From positions 37,996,963 through 38,060,962 of the forward strand of contig CM064421.1 in the NCBI GenBank assembly GCA_032690845.1: a DNA stretch of 64,000 bases, read 5' to 3'. Below the pieces are notes generated by a model. That model worked only from the letters and a program-made list of their open reading frames with translations. It searched no databases and was not told the DNA's origin. Made by a program: the position numbers and the translations under genes. Of the stretch, positions 22,561 through 33,832 are shown one piece after another (position 1 is the stretch's first letter; the number at the start of each line of letters is the position of its first letter). The stretch is from Eleusine coracana subsp. coracana (Eukaryota > Streptophyta > Magnoliopsida > Poales > Poaceae).

Positions 22561-23170
22561 TTTTCTTGCAGCAGCAGCTTTCTTTTCTTCCCCCTTTTTC
22601 TTATTCTTGCTTCTGTTGCTAATTTGGAACTCTTCGGCAGTTCAGTGATACCCTATGTCAAAAAGGAAAGTCAATGGACATCAAATGTAGGTTTTCCGAA
22701 TTGATTTGTTGTTTTAGAACCATAATCATGACTTTGCTTTTGTTGACGAATATCTTATCAAATGACTGTTAAGTATTGGTTCTGTGAAATGTTGCCCCTG
22801 TCATATCTCTTATGCTTGAAATATGCTTTCTGGAATGGTCAGAGGTAGACGCCATGAAAAAGGGGAAGAAAAAATAGGTCAAGTAATACAAGAATTATAG
22901 GGAAAGATGCTTTCTGGAATGGTCAAGTAATCTGGAGTCCAGGAACCAAATGTCAATCACAAAAAAATATGATGCATAGTAATACTGAAACCATGCATTT
23001 CATTCATTCATTCTTGATAAGCGCACTGTGTTCCAAAATAATCAAATTTTAAATCGAGAAAATGCATCATCGAAATTCAGTTCCAGAAAACTGTACCTCC
23101 TTTCTCTCAGATTCTGTGCACCATTCCAAGAGAATCACTTGTGGAGAGGTTTGTGAGGAAAGCTGAAAAC
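22561..23170 (-). other. Probable 5'-UTR exons and leader intron of the IQM gene
   Basis: On the minus strand an acceptor-like 'ttgacatag' occurs just before about 22653. A donor-like 'gaggtaca' lies near 23095-23100, following a 'ttctgagagaaag'-type stretch. This suggests a spliced leader of about 440 bp. It is inferred only from splice signals. Confidence 0.35.
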
Positions 23171-26100
23171 GAAAGGCAGACTTAATCTGTAAGGGAAATG
23201 AGAGTAGATTTTGGGCGATGCAAACATAACCGGTGAATGGCTAATGACCATGCATTAGGAGCAGGTTGGAAAGCAAAGCGATGCTTTGTTTGAGGTCTTC
23301 AAGCTATAAATAACAAACCAAGACTTGAGGTTCCTGAATTTTCTCAACGAAACAAAAAATAAAAAGGAGATATACTAGCTTTGTTAAATATAGACATCAA
23401 TTAGAGAAAAACATAACATGTGTATACAAAAGAGGCAGAGAACTCACTATTCTAGTGAGAGTCCCTGTAGGGGAAAGACACTCATAGCAGCATTTATTGC
23501 AAAGCATTCTCTAGGTACTCGACGGTTAGAAAATTAACATATGTTGAGGTAAGAGAATAACTTCACTTACGGGGCCAAAATAGCAAGCTATTACGTCACA
23601 AGCATTTTACCGAGCATCTAGTGTGCATCATCAGAATTCGCATTGACGATCCACACACGCATGCCTCCAGTTCCAGCAACACTGGTGAGTGTGCTGATGG
23701 AGGAGATTGGATGGCATCTGGAACTCGGTGCCGCGCTTTCGGCCTCCTCCATCCGTCCATCACAATCCAGCACTCTGGTTGATGCACGCTCCGGTTTCTC
23801 CCCCCCTCAGAGGAGGCAAAGCCCATGATGTAGTGGGCCACCCAATTCGTTCTCCAAATTCTCCCGCTGCGCGTTATCTGCGGCATTGCGCCCGTACATT
23901 CCACAATGACTGACTTGTCCGTTGGTAGTATTGTGGTTCAGTGGGCCAGGAGGTTGAAGGCCCGTGTTTCATTCATAGCCCATGATTATTTTGCATCTTC
24001 GCATAGGCCTTCTTCGGCTGCTTCCGATCCGCCTCATCCGTTTTCTTTTTGCCAAGTACTAGTAGTTCGTTGTTGGCGATGCAGTTATCTATCACATCGG
24101 CAGTACTACATGTCCATATCTCCACTCCACCTTAATTAGTTGCCAAGCAGATGTCTTAACTCCTTTAATAAAGTGGTGAGAAAGGGTGAACAATAATAGC
24201 CATGAGAACTGGAGACAGTTCCAGGTTACTCGACCTCATACTTGCCACAAACAAGTAATCAGGAGGTCCATAGATTACATTTTTAACAAGAATGAAGCAC
24301 AGGCAAGTACGGTACCGTGTGGTCTTTCTCTAGGTTCCGCCAAACAGCAGTCGAGCTTCCATGAAAACGACACGCCCTCCTCCGTCCTGTTAATAACGCA
24401 CTTGAACTCCCATGAAAAGCTTCCTATGATCGAACAGAGCAACTGTGCATTTGCAAATGTCGTTAAGTCACTTCAGTTACGTCGAAGCGCAGCAGCGACC
24501 GTGCTATCATTCTGACAGTTACGTCGAAGCTGATATTATTCCTTTAGTTCCACTACGTCGAACTTGCTTCGTACGTACATAATGCAAGTAGCTGACGATA
24601 TCGTTGTCATCCATCAATTCTTGATGGATAAGCATTGCAGTTCTAATTGTCTATGAACATTCAGATCCGACGGCATGATCTGTGCAATAACCTCATTTCC
24701 CATTACGGACCTGAATCTGGTCACCGGGACCGCCGCAAAATCTTCCATTTTCATACCACGAAAACTTTGCTAACAAAAGGGCCTGCTACGAGGAGCGGAA
24801 CAATTGATGTCAGTGCTAACAACACTGATGAGGGTGTAAAATTGGGATTCAGGTTACGGCGCTGCTTAGTAGCCTGCAGCACCTGAGCAGCGCAATAAAG
24901 CATGCAACCATTATGTCAGGCAGTCGGCAAATGGCCCTGTCTGCTGTGCGTTCCCTCTGGAATGACCGTACGCCGCGCGTCGCTGGAATTCAGAGAAAAT
25001 CATCCTCGATTCAGAACAGGCCGGGCCAAGATTTTAAAAGCGAGATATGACTCGTCAGCGTGGTCGCGCGCGCGAGGGAGAGATGGATGCCCACAAGACA
25101 GAATTCATTACGACTAGTAATTACGACAGGGAACGTTCATGATTTCCTGTCCCTGATTTCGGACAGCGACGGGATTTTACACGGGAACACGTTCGTTCAT
25201 ACTATGTGCGACCGAAATCACGAATGCGTCACACGGCTTGATAGTTGATGCAGCTAGGGAAATCTAGCTTGAAGTGCAAGCCTGAGCCCCCGTGTTGTTT
25301 TCCGTGGCGCCAACCGCCAAGTGTCGTTAGCAGAACAGAGACATTCTCAGAGAAAGTTAAGAGTGAATTATCAAAGAAATGTGAATGTGAAGGAGGAAAT
25401 TGATCACCCGGATCAGAGTCTAGGATTAATCGAGAAGTTATGCGCACGCGCGCCGGTATCGTTCGTTGCCGCGTCGCGCTCATTCCATATTTCCCGCCAG
25501 CGTCTGAGAAGGAGAAGCCCCCAGCTGCTGCTCTCACCCATCGACCCGACTGGCCACGCGAGCCGAGCGAGCATTGCTTGCACGGGTTGCGGGGTCGCCG
25601 TCGCGTCCCGCCATCACGCAGCCGAAAGCAAAAGCGTACGTTTTTGGCTTCCCGTCGATGCTTGCAGGCTGACGGGATCGGCGACACGACTCGGCGCAGC
25701 GAAGCAACGAACTGCGTAAGCCGTGCAACGAAATCGGCCCTGTTCCCACAACGGAAATGCCAGTGCTTCTCGATCGCTGTCACATCGACGTCGCGTCAGG
25801 CGCGCGTGCTTGCTACTCCACTGCGACGTAACAAAACGAACACGACTTCGATACGCCTGTCGATGAACAGAACAGCAGGCACATTATCCGTTGATCATTG
25901 AATGCCAGAGGAAAAATAATCCAGTTCGTGTTGTAATGAGGATTGAACGGTGCTTTGCAGCAGAATTGTGAAAAGAGTTCCCTTGGCTGGGAAGTGGGAA
26001 GTACAGGGTCTGTGGTTCAGCTCAGCTGCCACGGCTTCACACCAAACAACGCCGTCGCGAGATTTGGACCCGGCAACGCTCTCCCTCTCTCTCCTTGCCT

Positions 26101-26298
26101 CCCTTGAACGCTCAACATCCACCTCCCTTCCCGCGCACTCCACACTCGGGCCAAGGCCAGACAACCCCTCTGACATCGGGACCCACACTTACACCGCCCC
26201 CACTGACAGTGACACGTCTCACTAGGCCAACGTGTGCGCGTTACACGGTGGGGCGTCGTCCTGCGTGTGTGTGCTTCCTCCGCCTCCCCCTCATCACC
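23171..26298. other. Intergenic, no gene supported
   Basis: This stretch of about 3.1 kb has mixed composition. Short frames at 23596-23904, 24186-24515, 25229-25901 and elsewhere show no domain and no splice pattern. 24480-24560 contains three copies of 'tacgtcgaa'. 24609-24632 contains a small hairpin ('catcaattcttgatg'). 25900-26300 is probably the promoter of the DUF620 gene. I cannot assign transposon ends. Confidence 0.5.
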
Positions 26299-26370
26299 TT
26301 ATTAAACCAACAGCAGCAACAAACTCCTCCTTCCTCGCCGGCAGCCTGACACACAAGCCTTCGGCCCTTC

Positions 26371-26385
26371 GAGAGAGAGAGAGAG
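26371..26385. repeat. GA microsatellite in 5' UTR
   Basis: A GA dinucleotide run lies about 75-90 bp upstream of the DUF620 start codon. GA/CT runs near the transcription start are common in plant promoters and leaders and may bind GAGA-type factors (inference). Confidence 0.7.
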
Positions 26386-26458
26386 AGGAATTGAGCGAGA
26401 GAGACAGAGGCGTTTGTGTGGCACCAGGCAGGAAGACGCACGCAAGTAGGAGCGCGAG

Positions 26459-29400
26459 ATGAGATCGCGGGCGGCGCTGGAGCCGCTGGCGGAGGAGCCC
26501 GGCGGCGGGGAGGAGGACGCGGCGCGCCGGCGGTCAGGCCTCCACGCGGCGCTGCACCGGTGGGCGCGCCTCCTCTCCGGCGCCGGCGACGACTCCCGCC
26601 CCGCCGCCGACCTCCGCGTCCTCCTCTCCGTGCTCGCCTGCCCGCTCTCCCCCGTCCCCCTCCTCCCCCGCCTCCCCCGCAACGTGAGTCCTCATATCAA
26701 TCCTCCTCGATCGCGCGCTACAACTACAAGCCCGTGCACGACGACCAGGAAGAGGCGTTTGCTTATTGGTAGGAATGATGTGATGTGCAGGTGGCGTCGT
26801 CGGCGCAGTACATCATCGAGCAGTTCAGGGCGACGACGGGGTGCGCGAGGCTGGAGGAGGGCGCCGTGAAGAGCATGTACGCGTCGGGGAAGGTGCGGCT
26901 CGCGATGCTGCAGGACCCCTCCTCCGTCGGCGGAGGCGGGAGCGGGAGGGGGCACGAGGGGAGCTTCGTGTTCTGGCAGCTGGCACCCAGCATGTGGCTC
27001 GTCGAGATGAGCGTCGCCGGGCAGCACGTCGCCGCGGGCAGCGACGGCCGCGTCGCCTGGCGCCGCACGCCATGGCTCGGCGCCCACGCCGCGCGCGGCG
27101 GCTCCCGACCACTCCGACGCACGCTCCAGGTTGGCACTTCCTCCTCCTCCACTGGCATCGTGATGCCATCGCCGATATTCTTTTTAATTTTTGTTTTCCC
27201 TTTCCTCGGCCGCTTTTCCTCGTCGCTTTGTCGATCACCTCGGCATGCCTCGCATGCACAGCGTTTACTGCTGCTAGCTAGCAAGGCCGCGCCCATGACA
27301 GGTGGGCCCCACGCGCCACCCCCGCTTTCCCTCTGCCTCTGCCTGCCCATCGACCAGCCTCCTCCCTGCTTTTGCGCACGCTCCTTGGGCTTTGGCTTTG
27401 CGAATGCATGAGAAAAGGCGAAGATCCGTTAAACAATACGTACAACCACAGCTCGATGCCACGAAGAATCTTTATTTAAAAGCGCTTGGATTTATGTTCA
27501 TATGTGGCCACTGCACAGTTGTTATCTCGGGATCTGGGCCAGTAGCCTCTGCTTCTTGCTGCATGCCAAACATTGTTGATGTCATGATTGCCTCAGGGCT
27601 CAGGGTGCCGCGCTTTGCGTTGTGCAGGAGAGTGCCTCCGCTCAGCTCTGAAGTCCGAACCGGCTTTGTTTGACCTGGAGGGAGAGGGCATTAGGTGGTG
27701 AGTGTGTGAGATCAGCCTGCCCTTTGCAATTTGCATCAATCAACCACATGGGGACTAGAATATCTCTGTCTATGGGCTGCCCTTTTTATAAAGTGCCTGC
27801 TACGAGATGTCTGAATGTTTGATCACTGGCGTTCAGTTTCATCATTAACTTAGATTGAGCCATTGAGGCCCTTTAATATAGGCTTATCTTGCGCAACTTG
27901 GCAAGTGGAATCTTTTTTATATGGTTAGGCTCTTACTTAGCAGCACCATAGGTGAGCGAGTGTATCTGTTAGTGTGAGGTGGGGGGTTGACTGAAGAAAG
28001 TTTATTGTGTCGTAGAACAACTGGGCAATGAAAACACTGATAATTTGTCCTTCACATTTTGTTTTGGGGGATTATGTGTTGTCCAAACGAATAGACTAAG
28101 AAATTTATAATGGTTCGTATGGAAAATGAACTGATACCTATGACATCACATTCTAACATTCCAAAAGCGAGCTATGAGATTAAACCGATGGGGTCCACTC
28201 TTCAATGCTGTCAATCCGTAGTTTTAACAAAACTAGCCTAACGAGCCCGTCAGTAGTAAAAAAATGGGTGCTGAGGATCTTCGTAATCTCCATGCTCACC
28301 GAACATTTTAATTAATTATGCAGAGTAGTTTATCTGATATAGCCTAACTGTTTGAACGTTGCATTGATGAGGCCAGCACATTACTTTACTGTTGGAGTCT
28401 TTTGTTTAGGGTATACATTAGCCCAATTTGATAATGAAAACAGTTCAAGTGAGTATATGGCTTTGCTGGCAAAATTGGATGAAGCAAAGATTGAACTTGC
28501 TCTGTCGGTCAGTCTTCTTGAGTACTATCATCATAAGAAGCTTTTTCTTCTCATAATGAGTATATATATGACTAAAAGACACTGAGGAGAGTGGCCCATG
28601 CACACAGAGTAGTACACCGCCAAAGTCCTAAAATTTCTCTGAAACCCTGTGCAAATAGATAGTAGTATGAAAACATAAAGGGCGGGCGTCCCACATCGAA
28701 AATGTGTTCTTGGTGGGGGCTTGTACGGATGCAGCACATATGTGGAGGCTCTTAGCTGTGTGTACTATGATAGAGAAATTTTGTACAGTTGATGGCCTTG
28801 TGTTTAATAGTACTGCTGCACTATTATATCAGCAGTGTGGCCTCTCGTCCCATGCCAATAAATTAGTATGCACCGACATGTTCTTACCTTAGCACAAATG
28901 ATGGCATGACACAGAAGAATGCACTCCCAGTACCCTCCTTACCTGTTTCATGCTTCATTGTCCACGAATGGGAAGAGCTTGAAATTCCACAAAATTTCCA
29001 TATATAGAATCATATGAGTATAAAAGTATCAGAGAATAAGTTTGTGCAATTGGGTGCGCTCAGATTACCAATTTCTTGGAGAATCTGACCTGCTCAGCAG
29101 AAGTTTTCTACTAGTCTTAGAGCACCGAACACATGTCTGCCAACTAGCCAAGCAGATTTATCTGCTCGACTTAACTGGCATCATGTGCCTAGCATATAGG
29201 CATTGCAACATTATTCCTCTGCCTGTCAAATTGACACTGTCAAAATTTCACATTCCTAGGAACTGTACAAGTTTTCAACTGATGAAATGTCCAATGATTA
29301 TTAACTGGAGAGATTATATTTGTACATGCAGGGCCTTGACCCATTGACGATCGCGTCCATATTCTCGACGGCCGAGCACGCCGGCGAGAAGCAGGTGGAC

Positions 29401-29853
29401 GGGGAGGACTGCTTCGTGCTGCGCCTGGACGTGGGCCCGTCGGTTCTCTCGAGCTGGAGCGACGGCACCGCGGAGGTGATCCGGCACGGTCTGACGGGTT
29501 TCTTCAGCCAGCGCAGCGGCCTCCTTGCGCGGCTCGAGGACTCGCAGCTGACCCGGATCCAGTCCCCCGGCGCGGCGGCCATGTACTGGGAGACCACCAT
29601 CTCCTCCACCGTCTCGGACTACCGCGCCGTCGACGGCGGCGCCGTGGCCGTGGCGCACGCCGGCACGTCGACGGCGCACCTGGCACGGTTCGGCGTCGGC
29701 GTGCGCGCCGCGCGCGTGGTCACGCGGATGGAGGAGTCGTGGACCATCGATGACGTGGCGTTCAACGTGCCCGGACTCGGGCCCGACGCGTTCATCCCGC
29801 CCGAGGAGGTCAGGCGGAGCCGGTCCTACACCTCCATCGCCGCCGGCAAGTGA
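26459..29853 (+). CDS. DUF620 family protein
   Basis: Three exons, 26459-26683, 26791-27129 and 29332-29853, give 361 residues in one phase. The N-terminus is acidic and Arg-rich. The core has 'ASSAQYIIEQFRATTGCARL', 'AVKSMYASGKVRLAM', 'FVFWQLAPSMWLVEMSVAG' and 'DGRVAWRRTPWLG', then after the second intron 'GLDPLTIASIFSTAEHAGEK', 'EDCFVLRL' and 'IRHGLTGFFSQRSGLL'. These are hallmarks of DUF620, a land-plant family of unknown biochemical role. In the third exon 'ESWTIDDVAFNVPGLGPDAF' is the usual conserved end. Intron 2 is unusually long (2202 bp). The start is the first ATG, about 160 bp after a TTATTAAA motif, and length fits the family. Nothing is broken. Confidence 0.93.
28689..28699 (+). 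promoter_or_regulatory. snRNA-type upstream sequence element (USE) match
   Basis: The eleven bases GTCCCACATCG match the plant snRNA promoter element (consensus RTCCCACATCG) exactly. It lies inside the long second intron of the DUF620 gene on the same strand. A TATA box would be expected about 35 bp further on; only a weak 'cacatatgtg' is present (about 28737). I do not recognise U1-U6, U3 or 7SL sequence downstream, so this may be a chance match or a dead promoter. Confidence 0.3.
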
Positions 29854-30622
29854 ACCATCACCACTCGTCACTTCATTAGGCGTGTGTGTGTAACAAAAAG
29901 TATGTAGCTTGCGTAGAGAGAGATCGCTATTGTAGTTTCGCCTTTCTTTTTTCCCTTTTCTTACTTGTGAGTTGGCGTGGCGGCGGGAATTGTTCCTGTA
30001 CATAAGTGTTCCTGATTTATCCAAAAATAATATCTGCACAAGAAGATTGATGCATCGTCGTTGAACCTCCGATTCTATAACTTCCGAATGTTGTCCATTG
30101 GCAGCTGCCGCCGCAGTTCCTGTACTCTGAAAAAGGCACCTTCTGAAATGCATGTAAACTAGTACAGTAGGATCATGGCTGCTGAGGTCACGATGAGTGA
30201 TCACTGATCCGGAAGTAGGTTTGGGTGGTTTTCGGATAGTTGGCACATGGCACTTGACACTGTCTGCAAACAAACAGCCGTCCGTTTGTGCTCAAGCTTT
30301 CTTCGCTACCACGTACAACAACTGTGCCACGCCTAGCTTCACTGTAACTCCCTGTCCTCGCCTCCTTGTCCTTCGCCTGTGTCCCCTTGCGCCTGGCATC
30401 AGCACCTGCGCATGTTTCCAGTGCGATCACGTCACGAGAAAAGTTAGTCATCGTAGGCCACGAAGGACAGGGGGCCTGCGCCGCGATGCTTCTTGTCTTC
30501 TTCGCTCGCGGCAACGGGTGCCGAGCGACCTGCAACGGTGCGCCTCGATTTGTCTCCCGTTGTTTTGTTTTCCACCAACTGAAATTCGCGTCGACATAAT
30601 TCCTCTGTTCTTGCATTGGAGG
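29854..30622. other. 3' UTR of DUF620 gene and intergenic DNA
   Basis: The first 200 bp probably form the 3' untranslated region, with 'ccaaaaataata' near 30020 as a possible polyadenylation context. The rest has overlapping short frames on both strands without domains. Confidence 0.5.
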
Positions 30623-31067
30623 TACTCCTTCCATTCAAAAATATAAACATTTTTAAAATTTTAATATAAAATAAAAACTGAATGAAAAGACCAGTAGCAA
30701 AGCTAGAGCTCATTGAAGGGGATGCAACACTATAATTTTAGCTGCTTTGTTTTGGTATTTTGGTCTTGTGGCTGTATGGTCATGAGTTAAGAGGGTGCAT
30801 ATGTGATAAATATGGAGCTAATAGCACTGATTTTTTTTTTCTAAAAGTGTGGGTGCATCCGCACCCACAACTCTATATGTAGCTCCGTCTCTGGAAAAGA
30901 CTATTATAACCCTATTTTTATCATATAAAAAGTTTCTTTCTTATCCAACCATATCTTATTAATTACGTTCACATATCTCATTTATTATGTTTACACTCTA
31001 TAAATGCTTAAATTGTTGAACAAATCTAAATGTATAGAAATGTTTATATTGTTAGACGGAGAAAGTA
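30623..31067. mobile_element. Stowaway-like MITE (outer element)
   Basis: Terminal inverted repeats of about 30 bp face each other: the left end begins TACTCCTTCCATTC and reaches AATATAAACATTT; the right end, read in reverse complement, begins TACTTTCTCCGTC and also reaches AATATAAACATTT. The ends carry TA, the target duplication of Tc1/mariner-type Stowaway elements. The inside is AT-rich and non-coding. Its original length is about 235 bp once the nested insertion at 30692-30893 and one copy of its target duplication are removed. Confidence 0.75.
30692..30893. mobile_element. hAT-like MITE nested in the Stowaway-like MITE
   Basis: A 202-bp insert is flanked by a perfect 8-bp direct repeat GAAAAGAC (30684-30691 and 30894-30901), the target size of hAT elements. 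The ends are imperfect inverted repeats: left CAGTAGCAAAGCTA, right (reverse complement) CAGAGACGGAGCTA. A short internal hairpin 'gggtgcatccgcaccc' lies near the right end. It has no coding capacity. Confidence 0.8.
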
Positions 31068-31118
31068 TTGTAATTTTTCGCAACTCTTACAACTTGGGAC
31101 GACATCACTTACATCTTG

Positions 31119-31329
31119 TACTCCCTCCGTCGCATAATGTTTGGTATTTTAGTCTTTGATACGGAGATTAAGAAAAGAAAGAATAAAATAGGTACGTAGA
31201 AAACGAGGAGAAGAGAGATAGAGATAGAGGTGTATTAAAAAGAGAGAAATATGTCTCGAAAAATAAGAATGTCAATTATTTTGAAAAAACTAGATGAGGC
31301 TAGAATGTCAAATATTTTGGAACGGAGTA
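31119..31329. mobile_element. Second Stowaway-like MITE
   Basis: The left end reads TACTCCCTCCGTCGCATAAT and the right end, reverse complemented, begins TACTCCGTTCCAAAATATT, both with TA at the border. This 'CTCCCTCCGT' terminus is the common end of grass Stowaway-type elements. The 211-bp inside is AT-rich and non-coding. Terminal repeats are imperfect beyond the first 8-10 bases. Confidence 0.65.
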
Positions 31330-33490
31330 AGTAATAAAGTATGAGCATTTTTTGATTTTTTTTTCCGGTACTGGATATTGATACTGATCCCTAACGAGAC
31401 GACGTGAGACGGTAGGTTTTCGCATGGGGTCCTTCAGCGATCTGCTCTGGATACGCACCGCGCTGTCTCGAGGACCACACGCTCCTTGAAATGAGCAACG
31501 GAACTTGAACGTGCATGCTCCCACCATACATTCGCATTGTCGACCCGATCTGGCGAGGCAGAGGCAACAGAGAGCAGCATTCGTCGTTCCATTCCAGGCC
31601 GGTCGCACATGGCGGTCCTCCCGTGTTCTGCATCAGCAGATCAACCGATCGACTGAGGGAGAGGAGACGACTGAATGAACAGCCAGTCAATGCAAGCTTG
31701 GCTTGAGGACGATAGGTCACTTTCGAGACGTCCTAGGAGACGACGACGACGCGTTATCTGGTCCTGCTCATCGATCTCGAGCGGATCGATGATGGATCGA
31801 ATCGATCACATGTCGAAAATGCCCATGGGTTGCGAGTTGTTGCAACGATCGTTACCTACTCAACAGACCGGGTGGAAAGGCCGGGTTCCCTCCTCCGGCA
31901 AAATGCACGTAGTCTGAGGTGAAACCGATTGAATGAATGAGGGGTCCGGTGTGATGATCTTGGCAGCAATAGCATGGTCCATCCCCGGGGGCGAAAGAGA
32001 GAGGGGACGACGAAACAAACAAAAGCACGCCACTGTGGAGAGAAGTGATGTCACGGCAATGATATGACTAATAACTCGACTAGGCACAGTAGTACCGACT
32101 GTATCTCGGTATTACTTTGGATCGCAATCCGCAGACAGCATCCTTCGTTTCTTTTTCGTTCTAGATATTCCTGTGGGAGTTGAACTGTATCTTTCTCTGT
32201 GCATGATGACTGCATCCGTTGTCTGGAGAGGCTACATCATGATCCACGTAATCGTACTAATTAAACACCAATTCGATGTTGGTTTGGTTAGACTTTGCGT
32301 GATCAGACACGCACAATTAATATTTGAACGTTCCAAAAGCGAACGATCTTTTTTCCTTTAGGACCAAAACCGGACCTAACCCTTTCGTCATTTACGCACA
32401 ACGCGGTGCACAAATTGGAAGCTCGGAAGTCGGAAAGAACACGACGGGTTCCAACGACGCTTGCCGCCAAGCCAATGAGCCCGTGCTTCAGGGAGAGCCG
32501 GTGGGCTTCGCTTCGACTCGAGCGTACGTCCTGTCGGAGAAGAAGAATAGATTACGACGCCGACGACATAGCAATCCAATGTGATGATCGCGCGTACGGC
32601 ATCACGAATTTCTTAAAAAAGCGCGAGATCGAAACGTCTGAACTAATATAACAATAAATTATTATTTGTTTTCGCGCAAGGACCCGGTCGGGAAATCTTG
32701 TTCGCCACGGGATTTCGCCGAAGGAGCCGGACCTGCTGTGATGAGCCGCAGGAAACAGAAAAAGAAATCTGGCACTGCTGACAGTGCAATGTCCGAAACA
32801 GATGCGCTGACCAGTTCAACGGACTGCGTCTCGCCGTGATTCTGTGGGGGCGTGGATCGCTATATACAGCCCGTAGCTCCACGGGCCATTTCTTGCTGCG
32901 TTCGGGCCTTTCCGTTAGGCCCATCCACTACCAGATATGAACCTAACTTTGCGGCCCCTTGACCAAATCTGGCGCGAAGAGGGCACGGCCCAAGGTCTGG
33001 AGGCCACGAGGTTAGGTCCATTCGGCCCAAGGTTTCTGGCCTTGCGACGCCGGCGATCCCTTTCTACGGCGCCTCCGTCCCCTCACTCGAACGAGAATGA
33101 AAGCAACCTGATGCGGATTCGTAAACAGATACAGAAGCCTGGGACAGACATGCCAAGCTGCCAACCCCCGACATATATATCTTCACGCGTGTTCTCCTTC
33201 AATTTCTGCACAAAAGTTCAGCATCGCATCACGAAAACAACAGATATCGAGGTTACGAAGCAGACCAACATCTCGGGCAACCCTCCTTGGCGCGTGGCGT
33301 TGTGCACGCAACAGCCACTGACCCGTGGAACGCCCGCCACCGGATTTCCAAGAAGCTAGCGCACGAACTTTGCATGTCTCGCGGTCTTAGGCCACACGCC
33401 CCCGCCGGCCGGCTCTCTTTTCATTTGCATCGACTCCCTCTCCCGGTCACACGCCAAATTACATTAACTAATCCCCGCCTCATGCAGCGT
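31330..33490. other. Intergenic upstream of the acyl-CoA reductase gene
   Basis: There is no gene with recognisable domains; short frames overlap on both strands. The last few hundred bases, which become GC-rich and end in a TATA box, are the likely promoter of the acyl-CoA reductase gene. Confidence 0.5.
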
Positions 33491-33496
33491 TATAAA
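33491..33496 (+). promoter_or_regulatory. TATA box of acyl-CoA reductase gene
   Basis: TATAAA occurs in 'gcgttataaattcccc', about 340 bp upstream of the chosen ATG at 33833, which implies a leader of roughly 310 bases. Confidence 0.55.
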
Positions 33497-33832
33497 TTCC
33501 CCGTCCGGCCGGCGGCAAAAAGATGGCCTCCGATCCGATCCTCCCTGTTCCGGCGCGCGGCGTTTAAAGACCCCTTTCCCTGCTTCTTAATTTGCGAGCA
33601 GCGCCCAGAGCCTTGTTGCTTGTAGGTGACTGGCTCAGTTTTAGCTTCGCTGCCAGGAAAGTCCGTAATTAATCAGGCAGGAAGTAGAGCAGCTCCATCC
33701 TTTTTAACACCCACCAACTCATCACCTGTCATCGTCTTCGCTGCAAACCCGGCGCGGGAGAGAGAGCCCGCCGGGTTGTTTACGCTTTTGTGTGGCCAAC
33801 TAGCCTGCACCTGCATTTCTTTGGCGGCCAGC

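Noticed and set aside
24600..24640. Small hairpin as a microRNA precursor
   Set aside because: The stem is only about 8 bp and no known miRNA sequence is present.
28700..28900. snRNA gene after the USE element
   Set aside because: No recognisable U1-U6, U3 or 7SL sequence follows and the TATA position is weak.
29314..30273. Minus-strand frame of 319 codons across the last DUF620 exon
   Set aside because: It is the antisense shadow of a GC-rich exon; the plus strand carries the conserved family sequence.
33626..33832. Upstream extension of the acyl-CoA reductase frame
   Set aside because: The frame is open but the residues do not look like the family; the ATG at 33833 begins a proper transit peptide, and the TATA box fits a leader here.
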